A stretch of 50,214 nucleotides of DNA from an uncultured Ruminococcus sp. (GTDB lineage Bacteria > Bacillota > Clostridia > Oscillospirales > Ruminococcaceae), in assembly GCA_947627275.1 (NCBI GenBank), contig CANQVK010000019.1, forward strand, positions 1-50,214, in the 5' to 3' direction. Within the stretch, counting starts at the first letter, position 1, and every line of letters starts with the position of its first letter. Positions 33,534 through 41,974 of this stretch are shown here, piece after piece. Below the pieces are notes generated by a model. That model was given only the letters and a program-made list of their open reading frames with translations, was not told where the DNA came from and searched no databases. Position numbers and translations under genes: made by a program.

Positions 33534-34094
33534 TCAATCGAGTAATTTCTGTAGATCACGGTTATTTTTAAACGCTCCCGTATAAGTTCTCGTTTCTGTA
33601 CGGGCGGAGGCATTACGTATTCCTCGAGCCGTCATACAGCTATGAGAGCCTGTTATCTTCACGCCCACGTCAGGAGAGCCTGCCGCCTCGGATATGATCT
33701 CCGCTATATCCCGTCCGAGACGTTCCTGCAATTGAAGCCGCTTTGCCGCCATGTCGCATATCCTTGCGATCTTGCTTAAGCCGAGGACACGGCCTCTCGG
33801 GATATACGCAACGTTTACCGTCATATCGTACATTAACGCCAGATGATGTTCGCAATAGCTGAAAACCGTTATATCTTTCATTACGACCGCTTCTTCGGCG
33901 TCCGACTGCTCGGCTGTAAAAGTCTTGCCGAACATTTCGGCAATTTCGTGATTGGAATATGCCGTACCCTCGAGAACCTCCTCCAGCATAGCCGCCACTC
34001 GCTTCGGAGTTTCCGCAAGTCCCTCGCGGTCGGGGTCCTCGCCTATAGCTTCAAGAAGTCCTCGTATGTGATATTCGATTTTTTCCTTATCCAT
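33534..34094 (-). CDS. folE: GTP cyclohydrolase I
   Basis: 186 residues. It makes dihydroneopterin triphosphate, here the first step towards preQ0 rather than folate, as shown by its place in the que operon. Zinc and active-site motif FSYCEHHLALM, IPRGRVLGLSKIAR, and the C-terminal GSHSCMTARGIR are intact. One base separates it from queE upstream. Confidence 0.96.
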   Translation of the reverse strand: MDKEKIEYHIRGLLEAIGEDPDREGLAETPKRVAAMLEEVLEGTAYSNHEIAEMFGKTFTAEQSDAEEAVVMKDITVFSYCEHHLALMYDMTVNVAYIPRGRVLGLSKIARICDMAAKRLQLQERLGRDIAEIISEAAGSPDVGVKITGSHSCMTARGIRNASARTETRTYTGAFKNNRDLQKLLD

Positions 34095-34095
34095 A

Positions 34096-34758
34096 TTATA
34101 CGCCCCTCTCCTCGGGATTCCAGATAAATTTATGAAGCTGCAATTGAAGCTTCACGCCGTTAAGACGCTTGCATTTCATAAATTCCACAATATCGGCAGG
34201 ATCTATACTTCCGAACACGGGACTTATGTATACGCTGCATTTTTTTGTAAGCTCATATTTTTCAATGATCTCTACAGCACGTTCAAGGTCGGAAAGACTT
34301 CCCGAAACAAATTTTACCGTGTCCTCCGCCTGAAGATAATTGTAATTTCCAAGTTCCATTGCCGATTCCATACCGCTGTCGGGCAGTTTATAGTCAAGAG
34401 TGAAAATGGGACGGCATTTCTTTCCGCTGAGTCCGGCTATGGAAATACTGCCGTTCGTTTCTATTTCAACACTGTTCCCCTGCTCGGAAAGCATTTCGAT
34501 AAGGGTATAAAGCTCCTCCTGCAAAAGAGGCTCTCCCCCCGTCAAAGTAACGTTTTTAACGCCCGTGCCGTAAACGTAGCCTGCTATCTGCTCGGGAGAA
34601 AGCAGCTCCGTCTCACAGCCATCGGTATTCGCCCACTTTGTATCGCAATAGGCGCAGCCGAGGTTGCATCCGCAAAAGCGTATAAACACCGCAAGCTCCC
34701 CTGCCCTTGTGCCTTCGCCGTTTATGCTGACAAATTTTTCTGCTATGGGATATTTCAT
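34096..34758 (-). CDS. queE: 7-carboxy-7-deazaguanine synthase
   Basis: 220 residues from ATG 34758 (GAGGTAAGT upstream); the longer open frame lacks a site. Radical SAM enzyme with the QueE-type CGCNLGCAYC motif and glycine-rich TLTGGEPLLQ. It contracts the ring of 6-carboxytetrahydropterin to the deazapurine. The FIRFCGCNLGC motif and the SINGEG opening are diagnostic. Confidence 0.95.
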   Translation of the reverse strand: MKYPIAEKFVSINGEGTRAGELAVFIRFCGCNLGCAYCDTKWANTDGCETELLSPEQIAGYVYGTGVKNVTLTGGEPLLQEELYTLIEMLSEQGNSVEIETNGSISIAGLSGKKCRPIFTLDYKLPDSGMESAMELGNYNYLQAEDTVKFVSGSLSDLERAVEIIEKYELTKKCSVYISPVFGSIDPADIVEFMKCKRLNGVKLQLQLHKFIWNPEERGV

Positions 34759-34804
34759 ACTTACCTCTCTATAATTGGAAGAAACGCACGTCCGTTTATA
34801 TCTC

Positions 34805-35224
34805 TCACGCTTCGTAGACCGCGCAGTTATCGGGCGTCTCATATACGGCTACGGAGCATATAGGAAGTCCGTCAAGGGACAGCAGCTCGTAAAAGTGACG
34901 GGCAAGATTTTCGGCGGTAGGTCGGAACGGAACTTCTATCAGGGCAAATCCCTCGTCTTTAAGAGCTTCGGCAGTTACGGACTTAAGGCTATCCTTCTCG
35001 TAAATAAGAGCGTGATCGAAGCTGTCGGCAAGACTGCGGACTTTTTTCTTCAGGTCGCCGAAATCAATAATCATTCCGCGCTTTGTACCGTTATCCTGAA
35101 GCTCTCCGCCTTTTATCACGACTTCTACAGTCCAGCGGTGACCGTGAATATTGGCGCATTTGCCCTCGTAGCCTTTAAGAAAATGTGCCGAATCAAATGC
35201 GGCAGACGTTTTTAAATAATACAT
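34805..35224 (-). CDS. queD: 6-carboxytetrahydropterin synthase
   Basis: 139 residues, PTPS-fold. Zinc ligands in FDSAHFL and HGHRW, catalytic Cys in the GKCANIHGH segment, and C-terminal Glu in VAVYETP. First gene of queD-queE-folE-queC-queF, a complete route from GTP to preQ1. Promoter at 35280-35308; a GAGGGAGAG ribosome binding region precedes the ATG. Confidence 0.95.
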   Translation of the reverse strand: MYYLKTSAAFDSAHFLKGYEGKCANIHGHRWTVEVVIKGGELQDNGTKRGMIIDFGDLKKKVRSLADSFDHALIYEKDSLKSVTAEALKDEGFALIEVPFRPTAENLARHFYELLSLDGLPICSVAVYETPDNCAVYEA

Positions 35225-35279
35225 GTTCGCTCTCCCTCATAAGTGACATTATTCTTTTTATTTCTCGTGTCTTGTTATT

Positions 35280-35308
35280 ATTATATCACAGCTTCGTGAT
35301 AATTGCAA
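35280..35308 (-). promoter_or_regulatory. promoter of the que operon
   Basis: Minus-strand TTGCAA (35303-35308) and TATAAT (35280-35285), 17-base spacer, with a leader of about 50 nt. No preQ1 riboswitch pattern is visible in this leader. Confidence 0.8.
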
Positions 35309-35362
35309 GAAAATTTTTAAATAAACTTGCATCGGCTTCTGAAAAGTGATATAATGTATATA

Positions 35363-35588
35363 CACTATCCACAACTTTAGTGGGGGACGCTGTCCCCCAC
35401 ACCCCCTGCCAAAGGGGTGACCCCTTTGGAATCTCTGCTGTCGTAAATTTTCCCGCATAAAGCCCTGCCATATACATCAGAATCCATTTTTTTATGGCTT
35501 TATGCAGGAAAATTTACGATATAGGATTCAAGGAATTACCTTTTGGCAAAAGATGCAGGAAACAATATCCACTAAGTTGTAGATAGTG
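35363..35588. mobile_element. family D palindromic element (226 bp) carrying family E hairpins
   Basis: Terminal inverted repeats CACTATCCACAACTTTAGTGG and CCACTAAGTTGTAGATAGTG (two or three differences) bracket an internal inverted repeat (CGTAAATTTTCCCGCATAAA at about 35442 and TTTATGCAGGAAAATTTACG at about 35499) and a block of family E hairpins at 35381-35432. It encodes no protein. It is a composite, non-autonomous element between the que operon and the permease gene; an end of the same family lies at 53-76. Confidence 0.75.
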
Positions 35589-35637
35589 AATATATATATA
35601 TATTAAGTAAGTCGAATAAAATCATGGGAGTGAACAA

Positions 35638-36876
35638 ATGAAAATAAACTGGAACACCAAATACACCACTATTTCCGTATATACAGTGCTTACCTTTACG
35701 GCATGTCTTGTAGTATACGCACTCCTGTTCAATTTTACGGGACTGGGAGATTTTATTGAAAAATTTCTCTCGATCATAGCTCCGATAACATGGGGACTGG
35801 TCATTGCATATCTGGTCAACCCTATCATGAAATGGTTTGAAAAAAGACTGAAAAAACTGACAGAAAAAAACAAGCCGCATTTCAAGCTGAACCGAATAAT
35901 ATCGCTCAGTATCGCCATGCTGCTGTTTCTTGCGGCAATTGCGGCTTTAGCTTCGATCATTCTGCCGCAGGTCTTTGAGAGCATCACAAGCATTATTGAC
36001 AACATCGGCACTTATCTCAGCAACTTTAAAAAATGGATAGATTCCATTCTTGTTAAATATCCCGAGCTGCTCACCGAGGTCAACGCTCAGATAAACAATA
36101 TCGAAAAGACCATAATGGAGTTCATAAATAATATCGTTCCGAAAATCGGGGATATTATGGTCAAAATAACCGACAGCACACTCGGATTTATTGTGGCTAT
36201 CAAGGATTTTCTGATAGGAATTATCGTTGCGGTCTATTTTCTCTACGGCAAAGAACACTTTCAGGCTCAGATGAAAAAATTTTCCTGCGCTATTCTTCCC
36301 TCTAAAGCGTCAAAGACCTTTTTCAGAATATGCGCACAGACAAACTCCTCCATAAGCGGCTTTATTTCGGGAAAAATAATTGATTCCATTATTATCGGAT
36401 GTCTCTGCTTTATCAGCATGACAGTCATGAAGCTCGATTTTGTCGTTCTTATCTCAGTTATTGTGGGCGTTACAAATATTATCCCATTTTTCGGTCCGTT
36501 TATCGGAGCGATACCCAGCGCGTTCCTTCTTTTGGTGGCTTCGCCAAAACAGGTCATACCGTTCCTTATCCTGATACTAATTATCCAGCAGCTTGACGGA
36601 AACGTTATCGGCCCTAAAATTCTCGGACAATCTACGGGTATTTCGGCATTCTGGGTGCTTTTCTCCATACTTGTCGGCGGCGGACTGTTCGGTTTTGCAG
36701 GCATGATACTGGGAGTTCCCATATTTGCGGTACTATACTCACTTCTACAGGAATTTATTGCATATCGGCTTGAGGGGAAAAATATGTCCTCCGATACAAA
36801 CGACTATTTCCCCGAACCTATTGAACCAAAAACGCCTGTTCCGCCTCCAAAGAAAAATGACGGTCAAAATAATTGA
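35638..36876 (+). CDS. AI-2E family (PerM/YdiK-type) membrane permease
   Basis: 412 residues with about eight membrane segments. Paired N-terminal hydrophobic helices are followed by an extended amphipathic region (about 110-190), then the conserved block GVTNIIPFFGPFIGAIPSAFL and QQLDGNVIGPKILG, hallmarks of the AI-2E transporter family. Members export small molecules or act in Na+/H+ exchange; substrate not deducible. The cytosolic tail is Pro-rich (PEPIEPKTPVPPP). A GGGAGTG site precedes the ATG. Confidence 0.88.
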   Translation: MKINWNTKYTTISVYTVLTFTACLVVYALLFNFTGLGDFIEKFLSIIAPITWGLVIAYLVNPIMKWFEKRLKKLTEKNKPHFKLNRIISLSIAMLLFLAAIAALASIILPQVFESITSIIDNIGTYLSNFKKWIDSILVKYPELLTEVNAQINNIEKTIMEFINNIVPKIGDIMVKITDSTLGFIVAIKDFLIGIIVAVYFLYGKEHFQAQMKKFSCAILPSKASKTFFRICAQTNSSISGFISGKIIDSIIIGCLCFISMTVMKLDFVVLISVIVGVTNIIPFFGPFIGAIPSAFLLLVASPKQVIPFLILILIIQQLDGNVIGPKILGQSTGISAFWVLFSILVGGGLFGFAGMILGVPIFAVLYSLLQEFIAYRLEGKNMSSDTNDYFPEPIEPKTPVPPPKKNDGQNN

Positions 36877-36888
36877 ATAGATAACAAC

Positions 36889-36918
36889 AAAAAAGTCTCC
36901 GAATACGGAGACTTTTTT
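36889..36918. terminator. bidirectional terminator
   Basis: AAAAAAGTCTCCG pairs with CGGAGACTTTTTT around AATA: an ideal terminator in both directions, serving the permease and the dockerin protein gene. Confidence 0.95.
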
Positions 36919-36943
36919 CATTAGAATTGTTCTGCTGTTTATT

Positions 36944-38085
36944 TCAGCTTGTAGAAAGCTCTGCGTACTTTGCAAGTATCGCCGAAGCATCGGTGGCATC
37001 TATTGTACCGTCGCCGTTGTAATCGCACCATTATTAAGAGCAATTTTCTTGCCCGTAGATGAGTAACTATATGCCATGAGGACAAGCGACGCGTCCGAAG
37101 CGGATATGCTTCCGTCGTTATCAACATCTCCCGGCGTTATCTTAGAATAGACGTAAGGCGCTATATCAGTCTCCCTGTTCAGCGAAGCTTCTATTATATT
37201 CTGCGCTGGCTGAGGAGATCCCGGAAGTACGTTCTCAACGTAGAACGTCACTCCAAAGCGAAGATCACTGTAAGCCGCCGTATCGCCTGACTTTACAGAC
37301 ATAAAGCATCCGCTGTAAAACTCGGGCGTTGTGCCTACAATGTAATTCTGCACATCGAATTTCAAGCATTCTCCCGATACGCCGACATTAGGCGTATAAT
37401 ACTCCTGCTTTATGCCGTATACAACAAGGTCGAAGCCGTCGCCGTCAGGAACAGCGTCGAATTTCAGATCTCCCCGATAAACAAAACCGCCGTCCGAAAA
37501 ATCCTCGTTTTCGGAAATCACCATATCGAGAAACTCCTCCTTCGTCATCTTCGGCTCGGACTCTGTGGGAACTTCTACTTCGGGATTTTCATCATACAAA
37601 TTTATGCTCTCAACGCTTTCGTTTTCGGCTGCTCTTCTTATCTCATCCGCTGTAAGTCTGCATACTATTGCAGGAGTTAAAACACTAAAAAAAACTATAC
37701 GCTCCTCGGCGATACCCTGCGTTTTAACAAACTCATTATTTTTATTCTGATAGTATTCTTTTGCTATTTCAAGCCTTGCAGCCTTCTGTAAATCGACGCG
37801 CTCCGCCTCGGAAAGCGCATAATACTTTTCAGCCTCCGCCTCTGTCCGTGGAGTTATCTGCTCCTCGGCAAGCGCATCAAAATCAGGCTTATCGTTATCT
37901 GTGAGCCATATCCATACGGATATTTCTCCGCTGTTTGATTGGGACAACATTTTGTCAAGCTCGGCGGAAATCTTCCCGTCTGATGATGAAGCCGCTATCA
38001 CAGCGTCATTGCAGATCGGCTGCAATGCGGATAATGATGCAGTACAAAGAACTGCTGATAAAATTCCGGTCAATAATTTTTTCAT
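36944..38085 (-). pseudogene. secreted dockerin protein with a frameshift in the dockerin
   Basis: Start ATG 38085 (GGAGGAAT site upstream). Signal peptide about 1-33. Residues about 40-165 resemble a protease-inhibitor or propeptide-like domain (ISVWIWLTDN, then VFFSVLTPAIVCRLTADEIR, IESINLYDE-type end). An acidic linker and a second unknown domain (about 195-320) follow. The first dockerin calcium loop GDVDNDGSISASDASLVLMA is in frame, but the reading frame then ends at 37000. One base lost near 37027-37035 would restore CDYNGDGTIDATDASAIL and a stop at 36944, giving about 380 residues. The dockerin differs in type from the two DANCDG dockerins in this window. The frameshift could be a real mutation or a sequencing error. 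Confidence 0.75.
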
Positions 38086-38339
38086 AGATATTCCTCCGAT
38101 CAATTTACATCTGCAAAAAGCGTATCAAGCTCCTCGTATCGACTTTTTTCGACAAATTAGGCGAAAAATTACGCACTCCCTGCTTCGACCCCGATATTCT
38201 TTTTTTATTATACACACTTAAGCATCAAATGTCAAGAGAAATACAATATGTATTACAAAATTTGTACGAATAAACAAATAGTACATCTGTTTATTATGAA
38301 TAATGTATAACTACGCTCGGCGCTATTACAGATAAATTT

Positions 38340-38525
38340 GTGAATAAGCGCCAATCAATTTATGATCTTAACGGAAACGTTTTGGCTTCAACAGACGTAA
38401 ACGGCAATATTGCCATACCAAACTGCAAATATTCATATTATCTTGATGATTTTGCCGCTTGCAAACTGCACAATGAAAATGATATAATAGAAATAGAAAA
38501 ACACATTAATCATATTCGCCGCTAA
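38340..38525 (+). CDS. hypothetical fragment, 61 residues
   Basis: GTG start without a ribosome binding site; the frame is open back to 38304. The peptide has short DLNGNVLASTDVNGNIAIPN segments and ends in a charged helix. Just upstream, CTACGCTCGGCGCTATTACA resembles a degenerate family B end, so this may be the tail of a gene cut by an element. The frame stops 2 bp before the next gene's first ATG, which favours a genuine reading frame. Confidence 0.4.
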   Translation: MNKRQSIYDLNGNVLASTDVNGNIAIPNCKYSYYLDDFAACKLHNENDIIEIEKHINHIRR

Positions 38526-38551
38526 AAATGATGAGAGAGGCTTTAAGATTT

Positions 38552-39016
38552 ATGAAGTTAAAACAGAATATTAAAAAAAGAAAAATACTTATGATATTTT
38601 TTTCGGTTTTAGTATTAATTCCGATCATACTTGCCTTTATGCCGATAAAAATGTCCATACCTTCAACGGACGATATAAAATACAGCGACTATTTCATTGT
38701 TTATCTTATTCCCGAAGGCTCAACCGATTCAGGATCCGTTATATGTTATGATCAGGATGAAGTATATTATAATAAAATAAATTTTAAAGGAGCTTTGCCG
38801 CAAAATCTTCTTTCAAGTGATATTTATGCAAGCGGAACACAATTTATTTTATACGGTACTCTGAGTGTAAATGAAGATAAATATACATTAAACGTTTTTG
38901 ACTGGGATATTATGGGATATGTAAATCGAGACTGCGACTCTTTAAGGTTGGATATGAAAAAGTACATCACAGTCTTTGATCTTAAATGGTTTGACTTTTT
39001 GCTGTCCGGAAATTAG
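38552..39016 (+). CDS. membrane-anchored hypothetical protein
   Basis: About 154 residues from ATG 38552 (AGAGAGG upstream); an ATG 8 codons earlier is also possible. Basic start KLKQNIKKRKILM, one membrane segment (about 12-34), then an extracellular domain rich in Tyr, Asp and Ser with probable beta structure. Two cysteines are present (VICYDQ and NRDCDS). No family recognised. Lower GC than its neighbours suggests an accessory gene. Confidence 0.5.
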   Translation: MKLKQNIKKRKILMIFFSVLVLIPIILAFMPIKMSIPSTDDIKYSDYFIVYLIPEGSTDSGSVICYDQDEVYYNKINFKGALPQNLLSSDIYASGTQFILYGTLSVNEDKYTLNVFDWDIMGYVNRDCDSLRLDMKKYITVFDLKWFDFLLSGN

Positions 39017-39096
39017 TTAAATTCGTTTCAAAAATCAACTGACATACCAACAGAAGTGTTGGGGGTTGCACTATTTCACAAAAAGAAGATAATAAA

Positions 39097-39435
39097 ATGA
39101 TGAAAAAATATAGTTATGTAAAACTTTTATATAAACAATCAATAGACGATTGGGCTGTTATTCATTTGTCAGAATTAGATGAAAAAAGATATGAAATTCG
39201 TGCTGTTGATATTTATAATAATAACAAGTATGGATATGCTTATGATAAGATTGAATACAATTCATTTTTATCTGATTGTCCTGTTCCAACGATAAGTGAT
39301 TTTTATAACAGCGGCGAATACGATACTGATTCAGCTGATTGTCTTGATATTACAAAAGAGGAATTTGAATCGGAATGGAAAAAGGCTGTGGAATATTGCA
39401 GAAGCCATAATATTATCCCGCTTGAGCTTCCATAA
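39097..39435 (+). CDS. DUF6881-like protein, possible immunity protein
   Basis: 112 residues, soluble. The pattern YVKLLYKQSIDDWAVIHLSE, LDEKRYEIRAVDIYNNNKYG, then PVPTISDF and ITKEEFESEW matches my memory of DUF6881 proteins (xYVKVxW, SExDExRxExRKVEI, G.A, PxPxxxEI, ISxEEFExxW). Such proteins occur among immunity genes near polymorphic toxins. No toxin gene is visible beside it. Family membership is moderately sure; immunity role is inference. Low GC as in the preceding gene. Confidence 0.6.
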   Translation: MMKKYSYVKLLYKQSIDDWAVIHLSELDEKRYEIRAVDIYNNNKYGYAYDKIEYNSFLSDCPVPTISDFYNSGEYDTDSADCLDITKEEFESEWKKAVEYCRSHNIIPLELP

Positions 39436-39464
39436 AAATATTGTCGGCTCTGATTTTGACCCGT

Positions 39465-39923
39465 TCATTTTATAACGCCGCAGGCAATTTTATCTCCTGA
39501 ATTTCCTGACGGCTGAGTGTGAAAATCGTCCGGCTCAGCGTGTATAATTACAGGATAACCTTTAACCTGCGCCGGTCTAAACCGATTTGTATATACGGCA
39601 TTCCATGCGTATCCGTCATTACTGAATAACGCCGGAAGGTCGCCCGTATGCAAAGGATGCGCCTCGTTGACAAGATTCAGATGCGAACCTGCATTTGCAA
39701 AGGGGGCGTCTGCGTTTCCGCCGCAGTCACTCCCATTGTGAATGTGCATTGCAAACACTCCGTTTTCCGAAGGCAGATCAAAAATTTCTGCAACTACCAA
39801 AGTACCTTTGCAGGCTTGAAAAAATGAAACTGTTCCGTGTATCTTCGGATACCTCTCCGAACCGAAAATTTCCGCTGTATAACAAGGGCGCTGCAAAAGG
39901 ATCATGCGGTTTACTGTAAACAT
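39465..39923 (-). CDS. sodC: Cu/Zn superoxide dismutase-like protein, cytosolic
   Basis: 152 residues. Metal ligands of SodC are recognisable: FAMHIHNG (two His), GSHLNL, HPLHTGDLP, and IIHAEPDDFHTQPSGNSG. Cysteines in SDCGG and ACGVI could form the structural disulfide. There is no signal peptide or lipobox, unlike most bacterial SodC proteins, which are periplasmic or surface-bound. In that it resembles B. subtilis YojM-like and clostridial forms. Whether copper is bound is not known. Monocistronic; a family A element lies 94 bp upstream. Confidence 0.85.
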   Translation of the reverse strand: MFTVNRMILLQRPCYTAEIFGSERYPKIHGTVSFFQACKGTLVVAEIFDLPSENGVFAMHIHNGSDCGGNADAPFANAGSHLNLVNEAHPLHTGDLPALFSNDGYAWNAVYTNRFRPAQVKGYPVIIHAEPDDFHTQPSGNSGDKIACGVIK

Positions 39924-40016
39924 ATATAACCTCCAAAATTTAATGGTATTATTATATATATTAGCATTATAAAAATTGTATTACTGTTCTTAACCTATAA
40001 TTATCAATTCTGCAAA

Positions 40017-40176
40017 TATACTAAACGCTATAGCAAAACGCGCAATAAATGACAAGCAGATCTTGCACATAACAAGGCGGAGGACGCAGGCATACTGTCG
40101 TATGGCAAGGACGACAACGATGCTATGTGTAAAATATGCTGTCAGATATGCGTGATTTGCTATAGAGTTTAGTATA
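40017..40176. repeat. family A palindromic element, copy 2 (160 bp)
   Basis: Same length and ends as copy 1, with a few substitutions (CAGATCTTG for CATATTTTG; TATAGAGTTT at the right end). It lies between sodC and ireB and directly abuts the ireB terminator. Confidence 0.9.
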
Positions 40177-40180
40177 TACT

Positions 40181-40206
40181 AAAAAGCGAGCCGAAGCTCG
40201 CTTTTT
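40181..40206 (-). terminator. terminator of ireB
   Basis: AAAAAGCGAGC-CGAA-GCTCGCTTTTT, 11-bp perfect stem with a GNRA-like tetraloop and T run. Confidence 0.92.
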
Positions 40207-40207
40207 A

Positions 40208-40453
40208 TTATTTCTGCAAATACTCACGTACAAGTACCTGAAGCAGCTCGTCGCGGTCAATGCGGCGTATAAGGCTTCGGGCGTTGTTGTAGGTGGTTAT
40301 GTAGGTGGGATCCTCGGAAAGGATATAGCCTACGATCTGGTTTATGGGATTATAGCCCTTTTCAACGAGAGCATCATAAATAATAGTAAGATTTCTTTTC
40401 AGCTCGGCTTCCTTGTCCTCATTTACGCTGAAAGTCATAGTTTTATCGAACAT
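40208..40453 (-). CDS. ireB: IreB family regulatory phosphoprotein
   Basis: 81 residues, UPF0297/DUF965 family: MFDKTMTFSVNEDKEAELKR at the start and YNPINQIVGYILSEDPTYIT then ARSLIRRIDRDELLQVLV. IreB in enterococci is a substrate of the PASTA kinase IreK; its N-terminal Thr residues are the phosphosites, and TMTFS is present here. In many Firmicutes it precedes ruvX (yqgF) and follows alaS, but neither is here. Promoter at 40543-40571. Confidence 0.95.
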   Translation of the reverse strand: MFDKTMTFSVNEDKEAELKRNLTIIYDALVEKGYNPINQIVGYILSEDPTYITTYNNARSLIRRIDRDELLQVLVREYLQK

Positions 40454-40542
40454 TGCAAACAGCCCCCTTTTATAAGTCGGAGTTCAAAGACGGAATAAAT
40501 TTATTTACTCGTGTCTCTCAACTCAGATATCCTGTTCTATAT

Positions 40543-40571
40543 ATTATACCTCATTTTTTTAAATAATGCAA
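40543..40571 (-). promoter_or_regulatory. promoter of ireB
   Basis: Minus-strand TTGCAT (40566-40571) and TATAAT (40543-40548), 17-base spacer. Confidence 0.75.
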
Positions 40572-40648
40572 GAGAAAAAGAATTTTTTTACCATTTGTCA
40601 ATATTTGTCTGTTAGTTTAAGCTATTATGCACAAAGTTTCAAAGGAAT

Positions 40649-40808
40649 TATACTAAACGCTATGGCAAAACGCGCAATAAATGACAAGCAGATTTTGCAC
40701 ATAGCAAGGCGGAGAACGCAGGCATACTGTCGTATGGCAAGGACGCCTACGATGCTATGTGTAAAATATGCTGTCAGATATGCGTGATTTGCTGTAGCGT
40801 TTAGTATA
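40649..40808. repeat. family A palindromic element, copy 3 (160 bp)
   Basis: Same ends and length as copies 1 and 2; differs at a handful of positions (TATGGCAAAA near the left end, GCTGTAGCG near the right). It lies between ireB and the DUF1540 gene. Confidence 0.9.
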
Positions 40809-40854
40809 TATGTACGGGCGAACGGTGTCCGCCCGCTGCATGACTGCGAATCGC

Positions 40855-41037
40855 TTAGCCGCAGCAGCCTGTACGCTTTACAAAGCTGTTGCAGTCCGTA
40901 CATTCGGGTACTGTGGGGTTACTCTCATGTGTGCCGACTGAAATACAGCCGAGAGAACAATAGTTCTCTGTCACCATATTGTGCTGACACTGGGAAACTG
41001 TACACTTGATAGAATCGTTTTTCTGCTTGTTATCCAT
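40855..41037 (-). CDS. DUF1540 cysteine-rich small protein
   Basis: 60 residues from ATG 41037 (AAGGAG site). Eight cysteines in two clusters (IKCTVSQCQHN...ENYCSLGC and VPECTDCNSFVKRTGCC) follow the DUF1540 pattern, found widely in Clostridia and presumed to bind metal. Function unknown. Monocistronic. Confidence 0.85.
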   Translation of the reverse strand: MDNKQKNDSIKCTVSQCQHNMVTENYCSLGCISVGTHESNPTVPECTDCNSFVKRTGCCG

Positions 41038-41254
41038 TATGAACAACTCCTTCTTGACTGCCGCTCAATATTGCCGGCTTAATAGGCCATTGGTATAAGT
41101 CAGCAATATTTCGGACAAAGTTTTTCGCTTCGCTGAAGCTGAATTTATTATTGCACAGATTTTCGGCGTTTATTCATGTATAAAAAATTTTTTTCGGCTT
41201 ATAATAATCCCGAAAATCGGTACAATGAAAACAGTTTTTCAAAAGGGTGAAATT

Positions 41255-41974
41255 ATGTCAATAATACTGATACGTTCGTTAATACTATATATTCTGGTAA
41301 TATTCGCCGTAAGACTTATGGGGAAGCGTCAGCTCGGGGAATTACAGCCCTCCGAGCTTGTTATTACCATTCTTGTTTCAAATATCGCAACGCTGCCCCT
41401 TGAAGATACGGATATTCCGATAATCGTAGGGGTAACGCCGATACTTTCACTTGTATGCTATGAGGTAATAGTCTCATGGCTGATACTGGGTATGCCGTTT
41501 TTGAGGAAAGTCATCTCAGGCAGTCCGAAAATAATTATCAGCAACGGCAAAATAAACCGCCGTGTTCTCCGTGAACTCAGATTCTCTGTCGATGATCTCA
41601 TGACAGCCATGAGAGGACAGCAGGTATTCGATCTGTCCGAAGTTCAGTATGCTATTGTGGAAACTACGGGCAGCGTTTCTATAATGAAAAAGCAGGGAAA
41701 GGATACGCCGACGCGTGAAGATCTGAATATTCCTGCCAATGAACTCGATCCGCCGCAGGTGATAGTGTCCGACGGGGAAACTATGCCGACAGCTTTGAAG
41801 TCGCTGGGGTACAATGAGGAATTTGTAAAAAATACTGCAAAAAAGGCAGGTTTAAAGCTTACGGAGATATTCATAATGACCGCAGACGGAAACGGCAGCG
41901 TTTTCATTGCCAAAAAAGCCGACAGCAAGCCGATCGATCTCTCAAACGATAATAAAAAGGAGCAGAAAAAATGA
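41255..41974 (+). CDS. DUF421 (YetF-like) membrane protein
   Basis: 239 residues from ATG 41255 (AAGGGTG site). Three N-terminal membrane segments, with the diagnostic VRLMGKRQLGELQPSELVI, then the cytosolic domain with PKIIISNGKINRRVLRELRF and a C-terminal charged tail. DUF421 proteins are paralogues of B. subtilis YetF/YdfS/YkjA; related domains occur beside SpoVA genes in spore formers. Overlaps the DUF4363 gene by 4 bp. Confidence 0.9.
   Translation: MSIILIRSLILYILVIFAVRLMGKRQLGELQPSELVITILVSNIATLPLEDTDIPIIVGVTPILSLVCYEVIVSWLILGMPFLRKVISGSPKIIISNGKINRRVLRELRFSVDDLMTAMRGQQVFDLSEVQYAIVETTGSVSIMKKQGKDTPTREDLNIPANELDPPQVIVSDGETMPTALKSLGYNEEFVKNTAKKAGLKLTEIFIMTADGNGSVFIAKKADSKPIDLSNDNKKEQKK

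Noticed and set aside
34132..34863. 243-codon plus-strand frame
   Set aside because: Antisense to queE; no domain pattern and no ribosome binding site.
35225..35280. preQ1 riboswitch in front of queD
   Set aside because: The leader is only about 50 nt, with no C-rich tail and pseudoknot pattern; nothing matched the known classes by eye.
40566..40787. Frames inside the family A elements that could encode a short basic peptide
   Set aside because: The frame depends on flanking sequence and changes between copies; the repeats behave as non-coding palindromes.
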